From assembly GCF_009688945.1 (NCBI RefSeq), contig NZ_AP021874.1:7110001-7174000 (forward strand): 64,000 nucleotides of DNA, given 5' to 3'. Both the position numbers and the translations under genes were made by a program. The stretch's first letter is position 1, and the number at the start of each line of letters is the position of its first letter. Shown here one piece after another: positions 1-8,174 of this stretch. The notes beneath the pieces are model-generated. The model ran no database searches. It saw only the letters and a list, made by a program, of their open reading frames with translations, and was not told where the DNA came from. Origin of the DNA: Desulfosarcina alkanivorans (GTDB lineage: Bacteria; Desulfobacterota; Desulfobacteria; Desulfobacterales; Desulfosarcinaceae).

Positions 1-120
1 TCGTCTGCGAACGTGCTGCCGGCAAAAAACAAACAAAAGAGCAAGAAAACGAATGTCCAGATCAACCCGGACCTGACCCGTCCAGGTATCATGGCGGAAC
101 CTCTCCTGTCTGTTGTTTAA
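1..120 (+). CDS. C-terminal end of an unidentified protein (5' truncated by window)
   Basis: Frame 1 is open from the first base to a TAA at 118-120, giving 39 residues rich in lysine and asparagine, ending ...MAEPLLSVV. No family is recognisable from such a short piece. The absence of stops in this frame and its position directly at the window edge suggest the tail of a larger gene, but 39 open codons can occur by chance. Confidence 0.35.
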   Translation, partial: SSANVLPAKNKQKSKKTNVQINPDLTRPGIMAEPLLSVV

Positions 121-195
121 CCGCATTAAGCGGCCCTCCTTCCGCCGGAAACTGAGGAATGTCGAAGATCTGTTTCCCAAAGGAGAAAAGTCTGA

Positions 196-234
196 TTGAT
201 TATTGATAAATTTATATCTTGTCAATATAATCAA
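196..234. promoter_or_regulatory. AT-rich imperfect palindrome upstream of the secreted repeat protein
   Basis: TTGATTATTGA at 196-206 faces TCAATATAATCAA at 222-234. The arms are inverted copies apart from a two-base insertion in the right arm. The element is much more AT-rich than its surroundings and lies about 90 bp before the start of the next gene. It could be a promoter/operator or part of the 5' leader. No regulator is assignable. Confidence 0.3.
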
Positions 235-323
235 TGTTTGAATTTGCATCGAAAAAGGGAAAACTTTAACAAACAAATGCTGGTTTCTGTTCCTGGAGAT
301 GAATCGTGAAGGAGGTTGATCAG

Positions 324-1481
324 ATGGTGCTCATAAAATTAGCTGTGCTGACGGTCCTGACTTGCCTGTCATTTTCCGGCCCTGTGGATGCCAAGATGGT
401 TGTGTCCGGGGATTACCTGTTGAGCGTTTTTGACGATGAGATAGAAGGCGCCAGCGCTGACCACCCGGAGGCCGGACTGGTCCGGATCTCGTTGGATGGC
501 AGCGGCGGCGGTACGTTTCAGGATTTGATCCTATCGGATGACGGGTCCCTGGAATCCGGACCTCTCAATTATACACTGCATCCAACCGGTGCGGTGAAAT
601 TGCTGCCCGGCGAAGGGTTCATTCCGGGCATCGCCAGTCAAAACGCTCAATTGCTGACATTTGCCGAAACAGGAGAAAACGCTCCTGGTTTTATTTTCGG
701 GATCAAGAAGCCGGATGCGGCGCTAACCATGGCGACGAAATCCTATATTGCGGTCCAGTTTTCTGACGATATCGATAATCCGGGGCCGGGCCAGACCGCC
801 GACGAACCTTCCGTCATATTGATGGAATTGACGTTAGGCGCCGACGGCATCGGATCTTTCCAGGATTTGTACAGCTCTGACGGGGAAATCGAAAACGGTG
901 CATTCACCTACAGCATCGACTCCACCCCGGCTGATGGAAATCTAACCGTGACCATCGACCTGCCGCCAACGGAGTCCTCCATCGACCATACGGGTATCAT
1001 CAGTCAGGACGGCAGTGTGTTCACTTTCCCTTTGATCCTTGCCGAAGAACGCGGGATCCTTGTCGGTATTGAAAAATCCGACGGTGACATGGATGCCTCC
1101 ACGGCCAGGGGACGGTATCTGATGAGCCAATTTGCCGATGAGATTGACAACCCGGGGCTGAGCCAGAATGCTGACAGCCCTGCGTCCGGCATCATTGAGA
1201 TGGTCCTGGACGGAAAGGGAAACGGAACGTTCAGGGAATTATACACGTCCAGGCCGGAGGGCCTGACAGGAGACGGCAGTTTCACTTACACGCTTTCCGT
1301 AAATGGCGAACTGACGGTGAATACACCGGGTGGTGAGGCCCTCCATGGTATCCTGAGCAAGGATGGCGATATATTCATTCTGGCGGAAACCAGCAGAGAT
1401 TACCCGGCAATCAATGTAGGGATTAAAAAAACACCGTCGGGCTCCCAAAGTGCCCTTTTTCTGCTTCTGGATGAAGATTGA
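324..1481 (+). CDS. secreted protein of three internal repeats, function unknown
   Basis: The start chosen is ATG 324, because GGAGGT lies 8 bases before it and the protein then begins with a classic signal peptide (residues 1-23, ending PVDA); a GTG at 306 would put six residues ahead of it. The mature protein (about 360 residues) consists of three units of roughly 115-120 residues. Each opens with a Y-(L/I)-x3-F-x-D-(E/D)-I motif followed by an acidic, Asn/Pro/Asp-rich loop, has a G-x-G-(T/S)-F core, and closes with a G-I-(K/E)-K motif. This suggests three copies of one beta-rich domain exported to the periplasm or outside. I do not recognise the family. It stands alone, with no operon partner. 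Confidence 0.8.
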   Translation: MVLIKLAVLTVLTCLSFSGPVDAKMVVSGDYLLSVFDDEIEGASADHPEAGLVRISLDGSGGGTFQDLILSDDGSLESGPLNYTLHPTGAVKLLPGEGFIPGIASQNAQLLTFAETGENAPGFIFGIKKPDAALTMATKSYIAVQFSDDIDNPGPGQTADEPSVILMELTLGADGIGSFQDLYSSDGEIENGAFTYSIDSTPADGNLTVTIDLPPTESSIDHTGIISQDGSVFTFPLILAEERGILVGIEKSDGDMDASTARGRYLMSQFADEIDNPGLSQNADSPASGIIEMVLDGKGNGTFRELYTSRPEGLTGDGSFTYTLSVNGELTVNTPGGEALHGILSKDGDIFILAETSRDYPAINVGIKKTPSGSQSALFLLLDED

Positions 1482-1646
1482 TCCTTGATGTAAGGGGACA
1501 ACCCCTGTGCAGCGTCCAATTGGCGGCGATTGAGAGCGACTTCCGATCCGTGGGTGCCAAATAAAAATAAGGTCTTATATTCATGTTGTATGCTGTGCCC
1601 CCATTGCCGGACAACCCGCAACCATAACCTGTAAGGAGGCTGGCCC

Positions 1647-1886
1647 ATGACCGAAAACAAGACCGTCCCGGAGACCGTCGTGGATCCCGTATGCGGAAAG
1701 ACCATCGATCCGCGCAAGGTGCAATTTACCGCCAAAGATGACAAGGGGACCCATTACTTCTGCTCGGACAAGTGCCTGCGTCGATTTGACACTGCGGACG
1801 CTAAAACGAAAAAGGGGTTCTGGGAGAGATATACGGATCGCCTGAAAAAAACCCACTGCACACAGACACCCCCCGAATGCCGGTGA
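1647..1886 (+). CDS. small YHS-domain protein
   Basis: This 79-residue protein carries the YHS signature: DPVCGK near residue 15 and HYFCSDKC near residue 38, with the cysteines placed as in metal-binding YHS/TRASH domains. Such domains occur alone or fused to copper ATPases and are thought to bind transition metals. A good ribosome site (AAGGAGG) precedes ATG 1647. The C-terminal third is basic and carries two extra cysteines. No metal transporter lies next to it, so the partner and the metal are unknown. Confidence 0.8.
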   Translation: MTENKTVPETVVDPVCGKTIDPRKVQFTAKDDKGTHYFCSDKCLRRFDTADAKTKKGFWERYTDRLKKTHCTQTPPECR

Positions 1887-2058
1887 CCGACCGGTGCCTA
1901 TGGGACGCTTACTTTGCCAAGATCGCCCCGGATGATGTGCGGCGGTCGTTTTAACCGGTTTTGGGTCGGAGGCTGGGGGGGCGTTGCAACGGGATCTGCT
2001 GCGCATGCCGTCGCTGTGCCGCGGCACTTTCCGTGCAAGCGGAAGGCGGCGGCCCCGC

Positions 2059-2748
2059 CTATCCTTCGGCATGCGCCTCCAGAGGGCGTATGTTGCCCGG
2101 CCTGTTGACCTTTACCGAGTTGACCTGTTTGGATACGGGGTAACTTCTCAGCGTCGTGTAAACGTTGTCGTGGATAAGCGCCAGCAGTGACTTGACATCC
2201 TGGTTGCCGCGGCTGAGCCAAGGCCCAAAGGCCTCCGGTTTCAAAATCACAGGCATCCGGTTGTGAATGGCCACGACCGACGCACTGGATTCTCTGGTGA
2301 GGATCGTGCACGAGCGATATGGGGCCGGCGCCTTTCCCCTGGCATCCCAGGTTTCCCACAGGCCTGCAAAAGCCAGGGGGCGGCGGTCCGGCAAGGTGAT
2401 GAACATGGGCTGCTTCCGGCCTTTTTCTCCCTTCCATTCGAAATATCCATCGGCGAGGATCAAGCACCTTCGCCATTTGAAGGCCGTTTTGAAGCTGGGC
2501 CTGGTATCCACCGTTTCAGACCGGGCGTTGATCATCCTGCTGCCGATGGCGGTATCCTTTGCCCAGAAAGGAACCAGTCCCCAGTGAAGTTTCTCTAAAT
2601 GATTTTTTCGGTCATGCCGGGTAATGGCCAGAATTTCCTGAGTCGGGGAGACGTTGTAGCTGGGCCCGACCTGGGCGCTGGCCACATCGATGGGAAAGCT
2701 TTTTTTCAACGCTTCGAGCCGTCTGAACCTTACAAACCTGCCGCACAT
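2059..2748 (-). CDS. yedK: SOS response-associated peptidase / abasic-site sensor (YedK/HMCES family)
   Basis: The protein begins MCGR. The catalytic Cys2 is exposed by removal of Met1 and forms the thiazolidine crosslink with abasic sites in single-stranded DNA (family knowledge). Other family blocks follow in order: PSYNVSPTQ near residue 29, GLVPFWAK near 58, NARSET near 75, GYFEWK near 100 and HNRMPVIL near 161, which contains the active-site His. Length (229) is normal. It would protect replication forks by shielding abasic sites. It is monocistronic on the minus strand. The 3' end continues past the usual C-terminus by a short Pro/Arg-rich tail. Confidence 0.93.
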   Translation of the reverse strand: MCGRFVRFRRLEALKKSFPIDVASAQVGPSYNVSPTQEILAITRHDRKNHLEKLHWGLVPFWAKDTAIGSRMINARSETVDTRPSFKTAFKWRRCLILADGYFEWKGEKGRKQPMFITLPDRRPLAFAGLWETWDARGKAPAPYRSCTILTRESSASVVAIHNRMPVILKPEAFGPWLSRGNQDVKSLLALIHDNVYTTLRSYPVSKQVNSVKVNRPGNIRPLEAHAEG

Positions 2749-3539
2749 GTCAGCCCCCGTTCACCTTCTTCCCGGTATTTTCCAGAACACCTGAATGCCA
2801 CAGCCCGCCTGGCCGGCAGGAAAACGCCCCACCCGTAGCCGGATGACGGCCTTTGCGGCCCTTTTTGCCCGTCGCACTGAACCTTGCCAAAACCGGGCAC
2901 CCGGGCATCATGGCCGGGTTGCAGCGAGGTCCTGATCCGCCCGAGACGGGTTTCGGTGTTCTCAATGGATTCATTTCCGGGCAAGCCGGCGCCGGCATGG
3001 ACTGGCGCGGCGTTACCGTGTCCGGTCAGCGCCATGCGCGGGAATACCTGACCCCGATATGGAAAATGGCCGCAGAACGCAATCAGGCTGGCAGAGATCA
3101 CTATTCCTGTCAAGGGGGTGCTTCCCGGTGTATCCTGGTCGGGTGCCCCCCTGGAGCGGGGATGGCTTTGCACGCTGCGGGCAGGACCGTTCCCTCAGCA
3201 GTGGATTGGCCGATCAGGTTCCCATGCCTTAAGTCAGCATCGCCGTTGAACCGTGCCGGCTGAAACCGACCAAAAATGGCATCGCCATTTTTAATAATGA
3301 ACATGAAGCGCTCTCCTGGCTCGGATTCACCGGACGGAAAAGAGACGTCCTCCGGAAATTCATTGACCGGCATCGCGCCTGACAGTGCTTCTTCCGGCCG
3401 ATGCCTGCGGGTCATCTGACATTTACTTTCAGGTTGTTTTTTTTCAGTCAATCGGGATACAATTATCACCGTTCGCAGCTTTGGATCCGGTCTGCCCATC
3501 TTTGCGCCATCCTGGAGCGATTGCAGCCACACGCTGAAA
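2749..3539. other. intergenic region without a convincing gene
   Basis: Open frames on both strands here translate to low-complexity Pro/Arg/Gly-rich sequence typical of antisense or non-coding GC-rich DNA. None has a good ribosome site or recognisable motifs. A hairpin at 3272-3292 is the only clear structure. The frame of the downstream 215-residue gene is open back to 3420, so part of this region may once have been coding. Confidence 0.5.
3272..3292. terminator. perfect short hairpin, terminator-like
   Basis: AAAAATGGC (3272-3280) and GCCATTTTT (3284-3292) form a perfect 9-bp inverted repeat around a three-base loop. With its A and T runs it could terminate transcription in either direction, but no gene ends directly beside it. 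Confidence 0.35.
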
Positions 3540-4187
3540 ATGCCTCGGCGGTTGATCGTCCAACCCGTGCTCATCCGTGATTGTCCCTTCAAGGGATATC
3601 TTTCCCCGATTTTTAACCAATATGGTGGCGGCCATTATGTTGCTGACCACCTGAGCGGCGGGATTCCCGCCTGGTATGATCTGCTGGATCCGGATCACGA
3701 TTATGTGGGCATCACGAATGACAGCGATTACCTGAACGATGGATTCTCACAAAATGGCGGGCTGTACGTCTCCACCCATGATGCGAAAACCATAGTTGCC
3801 GGTGGCCAGCGCATCAGCCTTGACCACGACACCTGCCCCTATCTCGTCATCCCCGGATATACCTGGTATAACGAACTGGTAATGCTCGACCACGTGTCGA
3901 AGACACTGAAAATCGAGCATTTTTATGAACCCGGCAGAAACCACCTCGTCGAATTGCTGTCATGCAGCGGGATCGCCGAAAGCCGCCGCAACCTGAAGTG
4001 GGCTGTCACTTACAACCGCGATGACGGGAACATGGTGGACGGCGACAATATTCAGGTCAAATTGGGGCTGGACGATTTTCTGGACACATGGCCGGACGAG
4101 GGCGTACAAACCATTCAACTGAATCTTAAAACCGGACGGCACGGCACGGCCCTGCCGGGCCTGATTATTAACCTGCTGCTCGACTGA
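3540..4187 (+). CDS. hypothetical protein, start uncertain
   Basis: The 215-residue product has natural amino-acid composition, is rich in Asp, Tyr, Gly and His, and has no signal peptide or membrane segment. I do not recognise it. It contains repeated Asp/Asn turns (for example near residues 50-66) and ends in a hydrophobic LIINLLLD tail. ATG 3540 has no clear ribosome site, and the same frame is open back to 3420 without a start codon. The true N-terminus may therefore be upstream and disrupted, or the gene may be a remnant. The only neighbours are unrelated genes on the other strand. Confidence 0.5.
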   Translation: MPRRLIVQPVLIRDCPFKGYLSPIFNQYGGGHYVADHLSGGIPAWYDLLDPDHDYVGITNDSDYLNDGFSQNGGLYVSTHDAKTIVAGGQRISLDHDTCPYLVIPGYTWYNELVMLDHVSKTLKIEHFYEPGRNHLVELLSCSGIAESRRNLKWAVTYNRDDGNMVDGDNIQVKLGLDDFLDTWPDEGVQTIQLNLKTGRHGTALPGLIINLLLD

Positions 4188-4368
4188 TGGGCCGACGCCG
4201 CAGATAGCGGTTCCAAAAGACTCAAACCCGGATGTCGCGGCTGAAAAGGATTACAGGCGGCGGGATGCAGGCCGCCGTTCTCTCACCCTCTCAGGCTGTC
4301 TTCGTTTGTTCGAATCTCCGGTGGGAGAGGACCATTGGCTCTCCGGGTCCGTGCGGGCAAAAACCGTC

Positions 4369-4905
4369 TCACTCGGTTTTAATGGCAACCAGCGAGGCGG
4401 TTTGATCAAATCTGGCACCATGGCTTGCCTTTTTCTCTTCGTAATATACGATGCGAAGTGATTGAAACACCCTGAGCAATTCCTTCGGTTTCAGGCAATA
4501 CGCATCCTTGTGCCCATCCAGAAAGGATTCAAAAATCAGTACCCCGCCGGGTTTAAGCCCTTCGCGGATCATCGGAAACAGGCGCCTGTCCAGAAAGCGG
4601 ACATTGACAATGAGGTCATAGCGGTTGGGGATAATCTGCCAGGAGTCGATATCCAGGCAAGCGACATGGATATTCGGATTTTCGCCCGCCAATCGATTCG
4701 TGGCCACCGTTGATATGTCGACGGCATCCACAACGAACCCTTTTTTTGCCAGAAAAATGCTGTTTCTTCCGTTTCCGCAGGCAATATCCAGCGCCTTCCC
4801 GCAGGATGCCAGGCCCCAGAATTTCATCAGGATCGATGACGGGGTAAGGCCCCCCCGCTGTTTCAGGTACCTTGAGTTCCATTTTTCGCGGTCTTTATCG
4901 GTCAT
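4369..4905 (-). CDS. class I SAM-dependent methyltransferase
   Basis: The 178 residues follow the small TehB-like methyltransferase plan. An EKWNSRY opening near residue 7 is common in this group. The SAM-binding motif I reads ALDIACGNGRNS near residues 38-49, an acidic VDAVDIS strand end follows, then DLIVNVRFLDR as motif post-II and a GGVLIFESF strand. Residues such as these methylate small molecules or metalloid oxyanions in known relatives, but the substrate here cannot be read. The gene stands alone. Confidence in the fold is high and in the substrate nil. Confidence 0.85.
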   Translation of the reverse strand: MTDKDREKWNSRYLKQRGGLTPSSILMKFWGLASCGKALDIACGNGRNSIFLAKKGFVVDAVDISTVATNRLAGENPNIHVACLDIDSWQIIPNRYDLIVNVRFLDRRLFPMIREGLKPGGVLIFESFLDGHKDAYCLKPKELLRVFQSLRIVYYEEKKASHGARFDQTASLVAIKTE

Positions 4906-5129
4906 GATCCCATATCCTGCCGAATCTTTATGCCCATACCGGCTGGGTCCGCAATCCCGTTGGATGACGATGGGAATCCTGTCAAAAAGAAAATGATAGA
5001 ATCGGGGCCCTGTTTTTTCCCGGTAGCCAAAACAGAAAACGTGCGCATTGTATAATCATGGCCCCGGACCCCGTCGGTCCGCAGATTGAACCAGGGACCC
5101 GCTCATTTGAACTTGAAGGGAGGCAGGCA

Positions 5130-5348
5130 ATGGAAACGTGTCGACTGGACGATTTTATAAAGATGCTCGATCCCTGGCTCGACAGTGATTATATCCGCGG
5201 CGTGTACCTTGAAAACCCGGACAACCTGGTATTATTCTTCACCGATGGCGGGCAGAAGGCCTACCGCATCGATGACTGCACCCAGGCCCAACTCGACGGT
5301 ATCCTGGAAGATTTCCGAAAAAGAGGCATTGCCATCAACGAACCATAA
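5130..5348 (+). CDS. small acidic hypothetical protein
   Basis: ATG 5130 is preferred because GGGAGG lies about 8 bases upstream; an upstream in-frame start at 5058 would only add 24 residues of unlikely composition. The 72-residue product is acidic, without cysteines beyond one near the N-terminus, and without signal or membrane segments. It looks like a compact alpha/beta domain: a helix with LDDFIKMLDPW, a strand NLVLFF, a turn DGG, then a C-terminal helix. I do not recognise the family. Confidence 0.6.
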   Translation: METCRLDDFIKMLDPWLDSDYIRGVYLENPDNLVLFFTDGGQKAYRIDDCTQAQLDGILEDFRKRGIAINEP

Positions 5349-5588
5349 GTGCGCTGTTTTCAAATACGATGCCGAACCCATTGTCCACTACCGTCGATTG
5401 ATACCCTGTCGTGGCAGGGAAACCGGGTTTGTTCATCATCGATGGGCCTTGCACCAGATAAAGGAACGGCATTCCGGTAATTGCCGCTGCGCCTGGAAAT
5501 GATCCGCACAGGAGGCCTCACGGCAAGAGAATGCCGGGTTGTGCCTTGCCGTGGGCGGCACGATTCCTGATTGCCGCCCAAAGCCGGT

Positions 5589-5786
5589 TTACGGCCGTTT
5601 GCCACTGCTGTGAAAGGCTTCCAGACTGCTCCTGTCGATCAATACTTTGCCGTGCTCACGCACCGCGCGTATTTCATCGAATTCGATCAGTTGATAAATC
5701 ACTTTCTTGCCCACGCCGATAAATCGGGCCGCATCCGCCACTGTCATTACCGGTACTTCAATATATCTGTTGCTGTTGATCGTCAT
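5589..5786 (-). CDS. excisionase-type helix-turn-helix DNA-binding protein
   Basis: This 65-residue protein is essentially one winged HTH of the HTH_17/MerR-excisionase type. The recognisable pattern is MTVADAARFIGVGKKVIYQLIE (residues 14 onward), then a wing with AVREHGKVLIDRSSLEAF. Such proteins act as recombination directionality factors or small transcription regulators. No integrase, attachment site or prophage gene is visible near it, so it is more likely a stray regulator or a remnant of a lost element. The gene has no operon partner. Confidence 0.75.
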   Translation of the reverse strand: MTINSNRYIEVPVMTVADAARFIGVGKKVIYQLIEFDEIRAVREHGKVLIDRSSLEAFHSSGKRP

Positions 5787-6163
5787 TGGTGAATCCTTTT
5801 ATCATGATCCTCAAGCGGCAGCGGATGACGTCGGTTTCTCCGGGCGGCATTCCCATGGCCGCATGGGGCACTTTTTGAAAGATGACGTCGCCGCGGCTGC
5901 GCACGAACTGATTTTCAATATCGGCATTACCGTCCGGCAGTGCGACGTTCATCGGCCGGTTGCGTTTTTTCCGGTACTGTACAGGAAAAATACAACGAAA
6001 ATGAGAATAATCATCATTTCATTGACCGCAAGCAAAGGGCCGCGATGCCTCAACGATATGCGGGAAATCCGGGACAGGACCATTTGTGCAGGGATTGGTT
6101 GTAAATGGCCAAGCGTATTCTTATGTTGAAATTTTAACGCGTACCTGATGCGGGAGGGAAACG
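5787..6163. other. intergenic region without a convincing gene
   Basis: 377 bp between divergently oriented genes. Open frames here overlap on opposite strands and show no family motifs. It must contain the promoters of both flanking genes. A clear ribosome site (GGGAGG) at its right edge serves ATG 6164. Confidence 0.45.
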
Positions 6164-6490
6164 ATGGAAGAGACATGGACATACAAGAATTTTGAGATCA
6201 AAGAGGGGCTCAAACCGGGAAGCAACATGTTTCGTTATTTTTTCCGGGTGTTCGAGGATGGCCGGAAAAAATGCAATTGTTGCGTCTGGATTGTTGACGA
6301 CGCGCTGGACCGGTTTGACCCGGCCGGTAATTTCAACGCCATCGCCGCGTCACAAAAAGCGTCCTGGCATGGGTGGATCAGGGAAAAAATCGACGCCGGC
6401 GATTTTCGTGATCGGGCGCTGAAATATGAAAAAACAGGGGAAACGGAAATCGATTTGTCGGAAATGAAAACCCATGTGAAGGTGGAATGA
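6164..6490 (+). CDS. hypothetical protein
   Basis: The 108-residue product starts at ATG 6164 after GGGAGGGAAACG. It is a soluble, Lys/Asp/Phe-rich protein with a CNCC cluster near residues 38-41 that could bind metal or form disulfides, and a Trp-rich centre (W at about 43, 69 and 72). There is no signal peptide. I do not recognise the family. Amino-acid use and the strong ribosome site make a real gene likely. Confidence 0.65.
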   Translation: MEETWTYKNFEIKEGLKPGSNMFRYFFRVFEDGRKKCNCCVWIVDDALDRFDPAGNFNAIAASQKASWHGWIREKIDAGDFRDRALKYEKTGETEIDLSEMKTHVKVE

Positions 6491-6698
6491 TCGGGGCTTT
6501 GGACGGTCATGTTCAGCCTTGACCGTTTTCAGGGGAGGCCTCGCCATTCGGGGGTTTACGAAGGAATGCCCGGATCCGGGATGAACATGGAAAAAGGACC
6601 TCGGGTATCCGGTTGGCGACGCGAAAGGGCTTAAAACCGGAACCGGATTGACCGGATGATACCCCCCGCCCGTAAAAACTCCTTGATTGGATCGACGG

Positions 6699-8153
6699 AT
6701 GAAATGGACTTCCGTATTCTTATCGCTGGTATTGCTCCTCGGTTCAACAAGCGTTTCCGCAGCCGCTGATATGACGCTTCTTACCGAGGACCTGCCCCCG
6801 TTCAATTATCTGGAAGGCGGATCGCTGACCGGCGCCACCACACAGGTGGTCCGGGAAATCGCCCGACGCTTGCGTATTCCGGACCGCATTGAGGTCCTTC
6901 CATGGGCCAGGGCGTACCAGCGGCTGCGCATCGAATCCGATGTGGTCCTTTTTACCACTGCCCGTACCCGGGAACGGGATCCGCTGTTTCATTGGGTCGG
7001 ACCGCTGTACACCGTCAAACTGGCGTTTTATGCCAGAAAAAAGGATGCCCTGCGCATCGATTCCATTGATGCCGCCAGGCAGGTGGGTGCCATTGGCACC
7101 TACCGGGACGATTTCAAGGAACAAACTTTAAAATCATTGGGATTTACGAATCTTGACAGTTCCAACAGTCCGCAGAGCAATATCCTTAAACTGATATCCG
7201 GCCGGGTGGACCTCTGTTTTTTTGACAACATCGGCGCCGAGCATCTGTCCCGTTCGGTTGGCATCGATCCCGGGGAAATCGAGGCCGTCTTTACCTACGA
7301 GGCGCATTTTTCCTATATCGCCATTTCCAAACAGACATCCATGGCCACGGTCAGGCAGTGGCAGGCGACCCTGGATGAAATGAAATCGGACGGCACTTTC
7401 TGGTGGCTGACGCGAAAATGGCTGCCTCCTGACGCCATCATGGTCTCCGAACGGCAGACCGGCCCTGCCGGTGGGTCCTATCCCCTGAAGCTCTACTCGG
7501 AAGATTCCCCTCCGTCCGCCTATTTAGAAAAGGGGCGGATCAAGGGGCTGTCCACCGAGATCGTCCGGGAAATCCTTCTCCGGATCGGCCAGCCGGATAC
7601 GATATCGCTGGTGCCATGGGCCAGGGGATACAACCTGGCCCTGTCGGATGCGGACACCGCGCTTTTTTCCACGACGCGGCTTCCCCAGCGTGAAGACCGG
7701 TTCGCCTGGGTGGGGCCGCTCTACCGTCAGCGCTGGGGCTTTTACCGATGGAAAGGAAGCGGCGTCCAGGTTGCCGACATGGATGCGGCCAAACGGGTGG
7801 CGCGCATCGGCACCTATAATCAGGACGCCAAAATGCAATATCTGGAAACCCTGGGGTTTAAAAACCTGGTGCCCACCAATAAAAATGTCACCAACGTGAT
7901 GCACCTCAAACGGGGGAATGTCGATTTGTGGGTCAGCTCGGATTTCAACATGCCGCATCTGGCCAGACAGGCCGGCGTGCCGCCGGACCAACTGGAACTG
8001 GCGCATGCCATCCGTACCGTGGGCAACTATATTGCCTTTTCTAAAAAGACCTCTCCCCATGTCATCCGGCTGTGGCAGACGGTGCTGGACGAAATGAAGT
8101 CAGACGGCAGCTACCGGCAGATCTGCCGTAAATACGCCTATGAACCGCATTAG
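6699..8153 (+). CDS. tandem extracellular solute-binding protein (two SBP_bac_3 domains)
   Basis: ATG 6699 gives a signal peptide (residues 1-24); an in-frame TTG at 6687 is less likely. Two homologous Venus-flytrap domains follow, at about 25-245 and 260-484. Both carry the same landmarks: EDxPP near the start, a VREI helix, PWARxY, and LDEMKSDG near the end. Single domains of this type deliver amino acids or polar solutes to ABC importers. No importer lies nearby. Instead, a hybrid kinase starts 21 bases downstream, so the likely job is periplasmic sensing. The arrangement recalls the double flytrap region of BvgS-type kinases, here on a separate polypeptide. The ligand is unknown. Confidence 0.88.
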   Translation: MKWTSVFLSLVLLLGSTSVSAAADMTLLTEDLPPFNYLEGGSLTGATTQVVREIARRLRIPDRIEVLPWARAYQRLRIESDVVLFTTARTRERDPLFHWVGPLYTVKLAFYARKKDALRIDSIDAARQVGAIGTYRDDFKEQTLKSLGFTNLDSSNSPQSNILKLISGRVDLCFFDNIGAEHLSRSVGIDPGEIEAVFTYEAHFSYIAISKQTSMATVRQWQATLDEMKSDGTFWWLTRKWLPPDAIMVSERQTGPAGGSYPLKLYSEDSPPSAYLEKGRIKGLSTEIVREILLRIGQPDTISLVPWARGYNLALSDADTALFSTTRLPQREDRFAWVGPLYRQRWGFYRWKGSGVQVADMDAAKRVARIGTYNQDAKMQYLETLGFKNLVPTNKNVTNVMHLKRGNVDLWVSSDFNMPHLARQAGVPPDQLELAHAIRTVGNYIAFSKKTSPHVIRLWQTVLDEMKSDGSYRQICRKYAYEPH

Positions 8154-8174
8154 CAGAGCACTCACAAGGAATCG

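Noticed and set aside
2853..3263. 136-codon plus-strand frame
   Set aside because: No ribosome site, low-complexity Gly/Pro/Arg composition, and a comparable frame on the other strand.
5589..5786. Integrated element around the excisionase-like gene
   Set aside because: No integrase, direct repeats or att-like tRNA ends were seen near it.
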